Below are positions 1 to 11,172 of a stretch of 64,000 nt of DNA, in pieces. How positions within the stretch are numbered: the first letter of the stretch is position 1; every line of letters begins with the position of its first letter. The DNA is from Plantago ovata (lineage: Eukaryota > Streptophyta > Magnoliopsida > Lamiales > Plantaginaceae). The position numbers and the translations under genes are program-made. The notes beneath the pieces were generated by a model that was not told the DNA's origin, searched no databases, and saw nothing but the letters and a program-made list of their open reading frames with translations. The stretch covers positions 124,140,880-124,204,879 of the forward strand of contig CM051456.1 in NCBI GenBank assembly GCA_028274465.1. Reading direction: 5' to 3'.

Positions 1-60
1 AGGGGGTTCTTATTTCTTAACATTTCTTAAGTAATAGGTCATACTTTGTCATTTGTGCAG

Positions 61-264
61 GTCCAGTTCAGATACCAGATTGAGAACTCTTCTTTTACTT
101 GTAATTCTTGCAAGTGCAGCATATATATCGGAGTCGTGTGGCTGAAAAACACCCAGTTCGAGCCCAGAATAACAAAGAACATCGTCGAGAAATTCATGCA
201 TCGGGTAGAAGAAATACTGCAGTTGGTAGAAAAGGAGATCTTACTGACAAGCAATTTAGATTAG
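61..264 (+). CDS. possible terminal exon of a gene cut by the window edge
   Basis: A good 3' splice acceptor (pyrimidine-rich, ending TTTGTGCAG at 60) is followed by an open frame to a stop at 262-264, giving about 67 residues with a Cys pair (CNSCKC). A second frame, open from about 108 to 290, gives a basic peptide that also looks protein-like (ends THGVFYS), and would follow from an acceptor at about 118. I recognise neither. The upstream part of the gene lies outside the window, so the frame cannot be fixed. It could also be a non-coding 3' exon. Confidence 0.25.
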   Translation, partial: VQFRYQIENSSFTCNSCKCSIYIGVVWLKNTQFEPRITKNIVEKFMHRVEEILQLVEKEILLTSNLD

Positions 265-584
265 GCACCCATGGTGTTTTTTACTCCTGACATGAAAATT
301 AGAATTAGAACAGGTTTGTTTTTCAATGTTAGTAAATAATACCTGTGGTCCTGATAGATAGAAAAAGGTTGCTATTGTAATGTTACTGATCATGATTCTT
401 GTCGTGCAACTGCTGCCAACATTTCTTGTACTAGTATACATCATATAGTAGTTTGTAGCAATAATATTGCTTCTAATTTCTTACAAATGACAGGCATTAT
501 TTAACATCTTATGTTTAAAGTTAAAAGATTATTCAGATGTAACTTATCCTGCCTGCCAGGCATAATAACTTCAACAACTTACTA

Positions 585-1004
585 CTAAACCTTGAATGTA
601 TCCCACCTGGACAGCTCAAAGTTCCTGTGATTCTGCTTGATGAAACCATCGGCTTCCAAATCGATCGTCATATCTTGATGAATTTTGTGCTTTCCGCCAA
701 TATCTATCTCTGTAACCTCGGCGTGTTCGAAAACGTGAACTTTCTTGTGCTCCTGAGGTGCCTGGTGCTTGTGATGATTCACATGGTGAATTGGCTTCTG
801 ATGATGATGATGCTTCTCTCTGTGCGGAGAGTCATGGGATGTAACCTCATGGACATTCGTGTAGTTGGGATAGTCGTCAGGACTCATAGTCGGACACCTG
901 TACCTTTCGGTAGCTGTGATGTGGTTGAGGTAGTCATCCCTGTAGGAACCTGCAGAGTCTGCAGTGTAATAGCTGTTCTTATCAGACTCATAGTTTCTCC
1001 ACAT
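585..1004 (-). CDS. small histidine-rich protein, copy 1
   Basis: Single-exon frame of 139 residues from ATG at 1004. The N-terminal third is Tyr/Asp/Ser-rich. The middle is strongly His-rich (EKHHHHQKPIHHVNHHKH), and the C-terminal 45 residues are conserved, with the motifs IDLEADGFIKQNHR and FELSRWDTFKV. No signal peptide or membrane segment is visible. The same protein, about 75% alike by eye, is encoded on the other strand at 23400-23813, and similarity continues into the promoter and 3' UTR. Conservation of the frame between the copies supports a real gene. A His-rich centre could bind metal, but that is inference and I know no characterised member. The forward-strand frame over the same bases is its shadow. 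Confidence 0.8.
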   Translation of the reverse strand: MWRNYESDKNSYYTADSAGSYRDDYLNHITATERYRCPTMSPDDYPNYTNVHEVTSHDSPHREKHHHHQKPIHHVNHHKHQAPQEHKKVHVFEHAEVTEIDIGGKHKIHQDMTIDLEADGFIKQNHRNFELSRWDTFKV

Positions 1005-1068
1005 TGTTTCTGTTTTTAACTCACTTTGATCTGTTTGTTCTGATAGTATATGTTTGTTGGTTCAGATT

Positions 1069-1076
1069 TTTATATA
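1069..1076 (-). promoter_or_regulatory. TATA box of His-rich gene copy 1
   Basis: The minus strand reads TATATAAA about 65 bases upstream of the ATG at 1004. Bases 1099-1133 upstream of it match the upstream region of the paralog at about 23290-23320 (AGTGCAATATCTCCAAGAGA in both), so promoter as well as coding sequence was duplicated. Confidence 0.6.
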
Positions 1077-1134
1077 GTGGATTGGTGGCACTGAGAATAT
1101 ATCTATTCTCTTGGAGATATTGCACTGATCTACA

Positions 1135-1850
1135 ATGAATCAGATGCTAGACTTTAATCCGTTCAAAAATATGTTATTCGAGGTGAAGTGTGGTGGTGAA
1201 GGAAAGATTGAAACTATCTGGAAATCGACCTGTTTCATCTTTGTTACGGTATGTAAAATTAAAAAATCAACATTTCAAACTTCATGCATGAATCATGGTA
1301 TAGCTAGGAGCCTAGGACTATGACATACATCCAGTGTCATTATATAAGAATTACTTTTTGTAATTTTGTCAAATAGTCCCAAACCAAAATTTGTTCAAAC
1401 CTTAAGAAAAAAAAGAGCATCATGTAATGAACCTGCCCCAGGGACTCTCACATATGATATTGTTTGAGAGTTGAGACCTGTACGGATTTAATTTTAAAAT
1501 CACCACGTCACGTATGATATTGTTTAAGCCCGTACGGATTTATTTAATTTTATAGTTACCAAAATGTTATCATTCGGTATTCGGTATGAGAGTGGTATAA
1601 GTGGTAGTATAACTCACGAAAACCGTCCAAATAGTTGGACAAGTTTAATCACTAATTACTCGACCTTTATTATCCCACTTTATCTTAACTCTTTTGGGAC
1701 GGAGCGAAAACCGCCCAAATAGTTCGACAAGTTTAATCATTAATTACTCATTTTAGCCACACAATTAACGATACAACTTCTCCTAAACTAATCTCACACA
1801 CACCACTCTCTCTCAATCAAACTCTCATCTCATTTCATTTTCCACTAGTA
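1135..1850. other. intergenic, short direct repeats
   Basis: No gene seen. Two imperfect tandem duplications are present. Bases around 1450-1500 recur at about 1510-1552 (shared GTATGATATTGTTT and GTACGGATTTA). Bases 1618-1660 recur at 1706-1748 (shared GACAAGTTTAATCA). Confidence 0.5.
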
Positions 1851-1854
1851 AATA

Positions 1855-3150
1855 ACCCGTCGAAACTCGACGGGAAATAGTAAATTTACAAATAAAATAA
1901 TAACCCGTCAAGTTTCCAACGCAATTAGTGTTTTATAGTATTATGGAATAGCGTCGTAAACCGAGGTTAGTGTTTTAAAGTATTGCGGAATACCCGTCAA
2001 ATATAGTTCAAGTATTGCCAAATAGACATGTCAAATGCGGTTAATGTTCTAAAGTAATGTGAATAGGCCCGTCGAACGCAATTAATATTCTAAAGTATTG
2101 TGCAACAGACCAGTAGAAAATAGTTAGTGTTCTAAAATATTGTGAAATAGACCTGTCGGTCACAGTTAGTGTTCTAAAGTATTGGCGAATAAACCCGTCA
2201 AACGTATCTCGAGTATTGCGAGATAGAGCTGTTGGCCGCATCTAATGTTCTAAAGTTCGTGTTTTAAAGTATTAGTAAATAGATCCGTTGAACACAATTA
2301 ATGCTTTAAAGTATTGTAGGCATGTCAAACGCAATTAGTATTTTAAACTATTGTGGAATATCCCCGTCAACCGCAATTAGTGGTCTAAAGTATTGCGGAA
2401 TACCCATCAGATGTAGTTCAAGCATTGTCGAATAGACCCGTCAAACGCAATTAATGTTTTAAAGTATTGCGAATAAATTTAGTGTTCTAATATACTGGGC
2501 AATAGACCTATCGGACACAATTAGTGTACTAAAATATTGTGTCATAAATCCATCGGTCACGGTTAGTGTTCCAAAGTATTGTGAAGTAGACCCGTCGAAC
2601 ATATTTAATTAGTGTTCTAAGTATTGCGGACAGATCCACCAACTGAATTTAGTGTTCTAAAGTTTGTGTTTAATGCATTATCGAAAAGACCCACCGAACA
2701 CAATTAATGTTCTAAAGTACTGCGGAATTGATCCGTCAAATGCAATTAGTGTTCTAAAGTATTGTGAATAGGACCGCCGGCCGCAGTTAGTGTTATAATG
2801 TAGTGCCAAATAGACCCGTCAAACGCAATTAGTGTTATAATGTATTGCGGAATAGACCCGTCAATCACGGTTAGTGGTATGATGAGATATAAACCCAAAT
2901 ACAGTTCGTGATTCAAATAATTATCGAATAGACCCGCTGAACATAATAGTGTTCTACAGTATTGTGAATAGACTCGTCGGATACAGTTGGTGTTCTTAGG
3001 TATTGAGAAAGAGACCAACCAAATGCAAATAGTATTCTAAAGTATTGTGGAATAGACCTGTCGAACGCATTTAGTGTTCTTATAAAGTATTGCAAAAGAG
3101 ACATGCCGAACACAATTAATAAATATTCGGAATTATTGTGAAATAGACAC
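1855..3150. repeat. degenerate minisatellite, about 42-bp unit, roughly 30 copies
   Basis: A unit of about 40-44 bases recurs head to tail across 1.3 kb. Each copy contains variants of AATAGACCCGTCGAACGC, then AATTAGTGTTCTAAAGTATT. Copies differ by substitutions and small indels, and some are truncated, so the array is old. All open frames inside it are repeat artefacts. The left edge holds a short palindrome (CCGTCGAAACTCGACGGG) at 1858-1875. Confidence 0.85.
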
Positions 3151-3734
3151 TTTACTATGTGAAAAACATTCGACCAATCAAAATAGACATAAAGTGAAGT
3201 TGAATATGCCATGTGGTTGAAGGAAGAAGTATGAAAACTTCCTCCTTTGTAGAATATATACATATTTGGGTTATGATTACATAATGATGAATAATGTTTT
3301 AAATTTTAATATAGAAGAAAATGTTAGAAAAAATGTTAAAATTATCTTATGGGAAATTGGGATGTTAATAAATCATCATATCCTAAACCCAAAATCCATA
3401 TTACCCGTCCGAGCCCAACCCTATTACCCTAGAATAATTTTTTTATGGAGGAAGTTTAATATTCTCCTTTAATAGATATACAAATATATTAATATAAATT
3501 TTAAATACTTTTCGTACTAAATAATATTAAAATGATTCATACAAAAAACTAAAATTATTGAAAAATAATTATACAAATAAAATATTTTGGAGAAAAAAAT
3601 GTGTGAAGAAAAATAATTGAACTTGTAATATATAAAATTATATGTTAAGTGCATAGATACAATAAATAAATGTGAAGATACAATATTATAGCCGGCCTGT
3701 CTATGGCGGGTAAGTTGAATAATTAACCGCGACG

Positions 3735-4165
3735 GGTGAATATTTTGCCGAGTTTGTGCCTCAGCACTCGATCTGAGGATATAATAGACTTCAAAAACAA
3801 ATTCCACAATCTACGTGATCTCTATTGTTAACATAGAAAAATTATTTACTTGCATAATTTCTTTAATTCAATCTTTCTAGATTTTTATATAATTTTTTTA
3901 CAAATATCAAAACTAAATTACTTTTAGTATACATATTTCATAATAATGCCAAATAGTCGAGTTTGTGACTCCGCACTCTGAGGATATAGTAGACTTAAAA
4001 AAACAATCCACAATCTACGTGATCTTTATTTTAACATAGAAAAATTGTTTATTTGTACAATTTCTTTAATTCAATCTTTCTATATTTTTTATATTAATTT
4101 TTTACAAATAGCAAAACTAAATTACTTTTAGTATCCGTGTTTCATAATAATGACAAATAATTTTA
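3735..4165. repeat. tandem duplication, about 210-bp unit, two copies
   Basis: About 3745-3955 and 3956-4165 are near-identical. Both carry GAGTTTGTG, then the 'ATCTACGTGATCT' block, then ATTTCTTTAATTCAATCTTT, then AAACTAAATTACTTTTAGTA. No coding potential. Confidence 0.85.
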
Positions 4166-4615
4166 ATTCATAATATATACTAAAAATTGTTTTGAACATA
4201 ATAATATCTATTTTTTAAAATGTATATATTTATTTGAGAATAATGATATTAAAATAAAAATAATGAATATATATGGTGAAATGTAGAATTGTAAATTAGA
4301 TTAATAGATTTAAGACATGTGGCAAGAATAAAATAATGGACCAATAAGAATAGAAGATTGTGGCACATGTAAAAATAAGAGCATGAATTAATAATATATA
4401 TTAAAAATCGTTTTGAACATAATAATATCCATTTTTTAATATGTATATATTTATTTGAGAATGATGGTATTAAAATAAAAATAATGAAAATATATGGTGG
4501 AATGTAGAATTGTAAATTAGATGAATATATTTAAGACATGTGGCAAGAATAAAATAATGGACCAATAAGAATAGAAGATTGTGACACATGTCAAAAATAA
4601 AAGCATGAATTAAGG
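4165..4615. repeat. tandem duplication, about 230-bp unit, two copies
   Basis: About 4155-4385 and 4386-4615 are near-identical. Shared blocks include TTTTGAACATAATAATATC, TAGAATTGTAAATTAGAT and AATGGACCAATAAGAATAGA. The array ends less than 100 bases upstream of the PIRL start codon, so it occupies the proximal promoter of that gene. Confidence 0.85.
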
Positions 4616-4699
4616 AGAAATCTTGAAATCTTTATACTTTAATATATAATATATTGATAGATAGATTGAACGCAAATTTCACTCGACTCAGCTACAGCC

Positions 4700-7600
4700 A
4701 TGGATCCAAACCCGAAGAACTACCCAATCCTGTCCTACGTCATGGACCGGCTCCCCTCCGTCAGGCGCCCTGCCGCCACATCTGCCGACGAGTTCGACGT
4801 CGAGAATCCCCGCCCTTCCTCTCCGATTGAGATGCAGGAGCCGCTATTCGAGCTGTCGGAGCGAATGCCGCATCTGAAGAACCCGAAGCTCATCGCCGCC
4901 ATGCGCCGTGCCGTTGGCGACGTCTCTCAGACCCGATCCGTGCTCCTTACCCTCGGCACCCGACCCGATCACGAGACAGTCGACAAGGCGAAGATGCGGA
5001 TAGCTGAGATCGATGCACAGACGTCCAAGGATTCCGAGGCGATCGAGGATTATAAGATCTATAAGGCGGCGATTGCGCTGGATGAGATGCACGAGGCCTA
5101 TGAGAGGATGTTGACTGAGGCGGAAGGGAGGCTGGAGAGGATTTACGAGGCGGCGGTTGCTGGCAGGGAGGATGATCTCGATGAGTTTGGGGAAGAGGAG
5201 GTGGATAGGAAGGGGAAGAAGGTTATGGAAGATGAGGAGCTGAATGAGGATGTGGTGAGGCTGTTGGAGGAAGCTGAGTCAGGGAAGTATATCGAGAGGG
5301 TTGATTTGGCTGATAAGGGGCTCAAGGTATTCCCTGAGGTGTTTGGGAAGTTTAAGTCCTTCGTCGTGCTCGATTTGTCCAGTAATCAGCTTCAGGTGAT
5401 GCAGGCTTACTCTCTTCTCTGCTTGCTGCACTTCAATAGTTGGTCTAACTGCATTTACCTTTCGTTATTTATGTTCATATCTTATTATGCTAGATTAACT
5501 AAGTGTTTATGATGGTAATCTCAACTGTCAATCCTTAGATTTTGATGTAAGTTAATCGCTTAATCTAGTAAAGCTGAGTATAACAGTAGTACTACCTATA
5601 GTGATTGTCTTAATCTTGTAATTAATGGTGGTAATCTCAACTGTTAATCCATTAAACATTTGACCTAGATTTTGATACATGGTAGTCGAGTAAAGGTGAG
5701 TATAATAACGTTACTCCTATAGTGCGTACACATCTTATGTTACATTGTATAAATAATCCATTAAATATTTGACTTAGATTTTGATATAAGATAGGCGAGT
5801 AAAGGTGAGTATAGTGGTAATCCTATAGTGTGTCCACATCTTATTTCACATTGTCTAAATAATCAGTTAAACATTTGACTTAGATTTTGATACAAGGTAG
5901 TCGAGCAAAGGTAAGTATAATGGTATCCTATAGTGCGTCTACATCTTATGTCACATTTTGTCTAAATAATCAGTTAAACATTTGACTTGGATTTTTATAC
6001 AAGGTAGTCGAGCAAAGGTAAGTATAACGGTACTCCTATAGTGCGTCCAGTTATGTTAGATTCTCTAAATGTTGTAATGATGATAATCTCAAATGTATTC
6101 ATTGAACATTCTGCTTGATTTTGATTCAAGTTAGTTGAGTAACACTGAGTATAATGACACTCTATAGTGCGTCCACATCTTTTGTTAGATTGTGTTAATT
6201 TTGTAATGATGGTAATCTCAACGGTCAAATCTCGCGAAGAGCATTAAACGTTTGACTGATCTTGACAAGTTAGTCAAGGAAAAGGTGAGTTATAATGGTC
6301 CTACTATAGTGCAGAAATCTTATGTTAGATTGTGTAAACGTGATAATATTGGTAATCTCAACTGTCAAATCTCGCAAGCAATCTAGACTGTACTTGGATT
6401 AACATGTGTTTTTCTTTTGTAATATAGCTTAGTTATAGGATTTGGCACTGCTGTTACTGTTTTCTAAGAGTCCTCACTCTAAAATCAGTGTTGATGTCAT
6501 GAACATTGAACAGTGTTTTTAAATTCATTGAAGTATTCTAAAGTGAAATGGTTGCAATGCTGTAATTTGCTTTCTTCAGCCGGAGGTAAACAGAATGAAT
6601 GAAATAGTGCTTCCTGTATGACTGGACATTTTGAGAAAACCGTATGAATTTATTGGTTTTATGTTTCCTTACTCAGCTATTCTACATCAACCGAGTCTCA
6701 AGTTGTTTGCATTATTCATAAGGATTGTGTGTATGCATTCAAGACAACATTCTAAGGTTTTTCCTTTTAGTTTTATTTATTTATTTAGGAATAGTATTAT
6801 AAGTGATTCAGATTTGAGAACCTGGAAACTTGTGCCGGAAGAGAAATTAGACTTCTTGTACTTTGGTTCCTTATAATCTTTATATTGATGATTTTATTTT
6901 ACATTTGCTCCATAACTTTATCTAATTTTGACAATCACACTTTTTGGCAATGTTGACAATCACACCTGACACCTTTTATGATTCATTCTTAGTTATAGGT
7001 CTGCGATACACATGTTCTTTTTTACTCATCTTTTATTTCTACCATACATTAATCAAATCTTTGTTCTTGTTGATTGACTTTCTGAATTGGAAAGGTAGTT
7101 TGATAAGTTCACTTTTTTCTAGTTCAGGGAATGGTTGCAATTTTTCTACTTTGTCTCCACTGCGTCACTATGACAATTTGAAAGTGTATTCTGCTTAATG
7201 ATTGACATGCCGGTTTGTGAAAGGAAAATAATTTGTTTTCCCTTGTTTTTAGCTTAATGGTTGACATTTGCTTTGCTTTCCGATTGGAACAGATAATTCC
7301 TGATTCAATTTCAGGACTAGAGAATCTTGAGGAGCTCAAACTTTCATCGAATGTTTTGGAGTCATTGCCTGATTCAATTGGCTTTCTGTTCAAGTTAAAG
7401 ATTCTAGATGTTTCAAGAAACAAGCTTGGTGCTCTTCCAGACAGCATTTGTCAATGCAGGTATGACAAACTGTTAAAGTGACACTTCCAACCAAACCCCT
7501 GATTCAATACTGTTTTTCAACTAGTAATTTCAATAGTTATTTTATTTCTACCCTCCTTGATGTTTATAGCAATTGTGACAATACCTGTTTAGAGCACTAG

Positions 7601-8679
7601 CAATGGTTGTCTACAAACTTGGGGCTTATTTTAAACCCCAAATAAGCCCCTTCCATGTTTTGTTACAATGGTTTGGGCTTATTAGGGGCTTTTTTGTGGG
7701 TTCCACATTACAATTTACACATACATTCCACATGCACCACACATTTAATGAAATAGAAGGAAAAGAAAATTAAAAAAATATTATTTGGGGCTTATTTTGG
7801 CCCCCAAGCATGGGCTACATTTATGAAATGGAGGCTTATTTGGGGATTAATCCCCAAATAAGCCCACCATTGCTAGTGCTCTTACTCACTGTTAGACCTT
7901 TAGAAAGCCCCTGTGAATGTAATTGTCCAGGACTCTGGGAACTTAATTTTAAATTAAAAGATAAGTATACGGCCTACATGAAAAGATGGCATGGCAGTAG
8001 TTTATCATCATATGCTTATTCTGTTTCTAGGTCACTGGTGGAGTTGGATGCAAGTTTCAACCGGCTTACCTATCTACCAACAAACATAGGTTTTGAACTA
8101 TTGAATCTTCAAAAGCTCTTGATCAACCTGAACAAGATCCGTTCTCTTCCTACCTCAATTGGTGACATGAAATCTTTGCGTCTTTTGGATGTTCATTTCA
8201 ATGAGCTCCGTGGACTTCCATATTCAATTGGGAAATTGTCCAATCTGGAGATCCTTAACCTTGGGAGCAACTTCAGTGACCTCAAAGATCTCCCAGACAC
8301 AATCACTGACCTAACCAACCTGAAAGAGCTCGATTTGAGCAATAACCAGATTCAGGCACTGCCAGACTCTTTTGGCCGGCTCGTGAACCTGACCAAGCTT
8401 AATGTGGACCAAAACCCTCTTGTTATACCTCCAAAGGAAGTTGTGGCCCGGGGTGTACATGCTGTCCGGTCATATATGGCCAAAAGATGGGCCGATATTC
8501 TGACAGAGGAAGAACAGAGGATCAGGCCTGAAAGTCCTGCACACTCTGATGTTGGTTTGTTGACTCGAAGCACCTCATGGCTGAGTAATGTTGTTTCCAA
8601 TGTTTCTGGTTCCATGTCTGGATACTTGGGTGGTACGGGGAAATCAGATCCTGATCATTACCTCAACCAGCAACTATAA
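4700..8679 (+). CDS. PIRL: plant intracellular Ras-group-related LRR protein (PIRL1/PIRL9-like)
   Basis: Three exons, 4700-5395, 7293-7459 and 8031-8679, join in frame to 503 residues, the usual size for PIRL1/PIRL9 (about 500). Residues 1-205 are an acidic, helical N-terminal region starting [15 protein letters not shown], typical of this clade. Residues from about 208 to 435 hold about ten leucine-rich repeats of the LxxLxLSxNxLxxLPxSI type. The C-terminal tail follows [15 protein letters not shown] and is Ser/Gly-rich. The exon 2-3 junction rebuilds the family sequence CQCRSLVELD, which confirms the splice sites. PIRLs are cytoplasmic or nuclear scaffolds; Arabidopsis members act in pollen and gametophyte development. 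Intron 1 is 1.9 kb and full of tandem repeats, and intron 2 carries a MITE. Assignment to the family is firm; the exact ortholog is not. Confidence 0.93.
5515..6395. repeat. tandem repeats in PIRL intron 1, unit about 105-130 bp
   Basis: Seven or eight degenerate copies lie head to tail. Each contains GATTTTGATACAAG, GTCGAG(T/C)AAAGGT, CCTATAGTGCGTCCACATCT, and often TAAACATTTGACTT. The CCTATAGTG block starts near 5591, 5717, 5822, 5927, 6035, 6163 and 6305. The array accounts for almost half of the intron. Confidence 0.8.
7592..7881. mobile_element. PIF/Harbinger (Tourist-like) MITE in PIRL intron 2
   Basis: A 290-bp element with terminal inverted repeats GAGCACTAGCAATGGT at the left and its reverse complement at the right, flanked on both sides by the 3-bp target duplication TTA (7589-7591 and 7882-7884). 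Subterminal GGGGCTTATTT motifs are also inverted. It has no coding capacity. Confidence 0.88.
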
Positions 8680-9755
8680 ATTCATTCTATATTGCTCGTC
8701 ATCATATGAAGTTTGCTATAGTCTAACGGCAGATAAAGACTGGCCGTGGCCCAGAGCTGGCGCTTTCTTTGGTTTTAGTTTCTTTACGTATTTTACTGTA
8801 TAATAAAGGACCAGCTCGTTTTTCCTTTGTTGTCTAGACTCTAGATCCGTGCTGAAGTACTGATCTTTTGATGTCCTTGTAGATTGTTGTTGATTCATGA
8901 TCCTTACTTTTGCCTGTTTCATAACAGCGTGTACTGAGAACATATTGAGCCGCTGTGGCTTGAGAAATTTCCGCTTCAATTAATTGAACTATACTTGCGT
9001 CTACTTGTTTACATGTTTTCCTAGTATTAACTGCATATGCTCTCATTGCTCTTGTTTCTAAGTTTCTAACGCCTCCAGATGCATGATTAAATTCTTCATT
9101 TTCGAAGCTTGTTTCGATTAATAGAAAAATAAGCATTTTGTTAACAATATAGGCATTTCAATTTAAAACATTAGTTTTTACTTTTTAGTAACAACGGCCG
9201 GTTCCTGGAACTGACGGGTCATGTTAATCTGAATTCATCAAAAGTGCTTATCAACTTGAATTTGTTAATTTTCTAAAAGAAAAAAAAAAAAACTTGAATT
9301 TGTTAATACTTGCGTCTTAACCTGCATATGATAAACAGGCAATGTTCAGTAACCTAGGGATCACACACATTACAGGGGCAGATGGCTATGTTCCTTAACC
9401 TTGAGATAATACACAAGGTGATGTCCCAAGGAAAGTTTGGCACAGAGTTGCTAATTTATTAGTTACATTATATTGAGAGGAGACATACACTGCATGTCAA
9501 ACATTGTTAACTAATAAAAGATTGAATTACACTCCATAATTCTGGAATGTTAGTACATAAATTATTGAGGTTGGTGCCTCTGATTGCCAACCTTGCCATG
9601 TGCACCACATGCCTTCCAATTCCTTGCCATTGCATCTATGATATAACATACACATCAAAACAGGTAAACAACTCACAACTCCAAATTCTTGATATATCAC
9701 CTCAACTTTTCCTCTTCCTTTCTCTCTTCAACACATCAGAGAGCATCAAATCTTG
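8680..9755. other. PIRL 3' UTR and intergenic
   Basis: The PIRL 3' UTR probably extends to near 8810, where an AATAAAG signal follows TTTTACTGTAT. Beyond that no gene is seen. There is a short duplication of ACTTGAATTTGTTAAT around 9255-9310. The interval before 9756 is pyrimidine-rich (TTTCCTCTTCCTTTCTCTC), as expected for the 5' UTR of the next gene. Confidence 0.5.
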
Positions 9756-10157
9756 ATGAGCCAAATCACCAGCACAACCAGGACCACAACATGCTTGTTG
9801 TTCTTCTTGGTTTCCTTCTACATTTTCCATTCAATAGTTGAAAGAAAAACCCACTCTTCGCCGCCCTCACGCTACTATGCTCCGATGGTGCCCGTTGTTC
9901 TTGTGTTCCTTCTTGCCCTTCTGATCATTTTGGCCGTCCGGACAACCATTGTGACGTGGATAACGGTAATGGTGCTTCTCGCTTTTGCTGGGAAGCGGCG
10001 TCGTGTTCTGGTCAGAGAAGGAAGGAAGATCACATCAGATGTTGCAATGTACTTGGTTCAAGTTGTTCTCAGGGAGAGGAGCCTTGTGGCTATGGCTTGT
10101 GCCACTTTTGTTGGTCTTATGGTTATTGCTTCGTTGAGAGTACCTGATCTTCATTAA
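9756..10157 (+). CDS. small plant membrane protein, three hydrophobic segments
   Basis: Single-exon frame of 133 residues from the ATG at 9756 (an in-frame TTG lies just before it). Hydrophobic segments lie at about residues 10-27 (CLLFFLVSFYIFHSIV), 43-77 (long, probably one or two spans) and 109-128 (SLVAMACATFVGLMVIASL). Between the last two is a basic stretch (FAGKRRRVLVREGRKIT), which suggests a cytosolic loop. I recall uncharacterised plant proteins with the same GKRRRVLVxxGRKIT motif, but no known function. A pyrimidine-rich leader precedes it. Confidence 0.75.
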   Translation: MSQITSTTRTTTCLLFFLVSFYIFHSIVERKTHSSPPSRYYAPMVPVVLVFLLALLIILAVRTTIVTWITVMVLLAFAGKRRRVLVREGRKITSDVAMYLVQVVLRERSLVAMACATFVGLMVIASLRVPDLH

Positions 10158-11172
10158 GTTAAAAACTTTTTGGTAGGTGAAACCGATTGACATATGACAT
10201 TTGCTGGAAAATAAATTTCTCAATGTATATAGGGAACCGATACCTTTTGTTTTTGATTAGTTCAAATTCTCATGTATTTGTATTTGGGATGCGACAGCTT
10301 GTATAAGAACACATGCCATTTCTTGTATGTCTTTCGTTTTTTGCCCTTCTCTTTTCCTGATTTGAGGTAGAATAGAACTTAGAAGCATAGTGTAGTAGTA
10401 ACTTATAACTTATCAATAATTTATAAACCTGCCGTAAAACACACTATTCTGTTATTATAGTTCGAAAAAAATCTAATATGAATATAAATTAACGTGAACT
10501 GAATTTATCTGTAATATAAAAAGAATAAATAAACAAATCGAACTAAAGTGATACGAAGATTTGAAGTGTTTTTTAATTAAAAATAAGATACCCTAACACA
10601 GTATTATTTATATGACACCTATTGACATAAAGTCAATCATAATCTTCCAGCAACACCAATTATTTATATCAAATTCCTATTGAGATAGAATTGTTGTGAT
10701 ACTGCAACTCTATGGACGGTTTATCATACTTGGACTATATAAATTCATGAGTCTAGACTTTGTAACTTTTCTAGAAATATATTATCAACATCTCTCTTTC
10801 TACTTATACTCAAAAGCTTATCATGACACATTTTAAGATCTCGTAATTAAAATATAATATGTATTTATTTCTTAGAAGTTCTTTATACGGTTTGGTTTAT
10901 CGATAGCATCACAATAAAGTTATGAGATAAAAAATTTACCACAAAAATAAGCATAAACAATTAAAGTAAACGAAACGGACAAAAATAAAATACGTAACCA
11001 ATTAAAAAAACAGATGTGTACTGCTCTAGATATTAATCAATGCAAAATTGATCGATGATCCAATATTCTAGATGTAGTACTAGCTTAAGAGAAACTTAAA
11101 AATTAAAGAAAAGATAAAAAACAAAATAAATCTTAGTGCGAAGCCCTTTCCACGTACAAGTCTCCGAGCTGT
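10158..11172. other. AT-rich intergenic
   Basis: 3' UTRs of the convergent genes on either side, then AT-rich sequence. I see no gene, RNA or clear repeat. Confidence 0.5.

Noticed and set aside
627-1019. 130-residue forward frame opposite the His-rich gene
   Set aside because: Antisense shadow of 585-1004; the paralog conserves the minus-strand protein. The same holds for 23448-23882.
2041-3263. Three minus-strand frames of 66-116 residues
   Set aside because: They repeat the translated minisatellite unit (QYFRTL...DGSI) and are not proteins.
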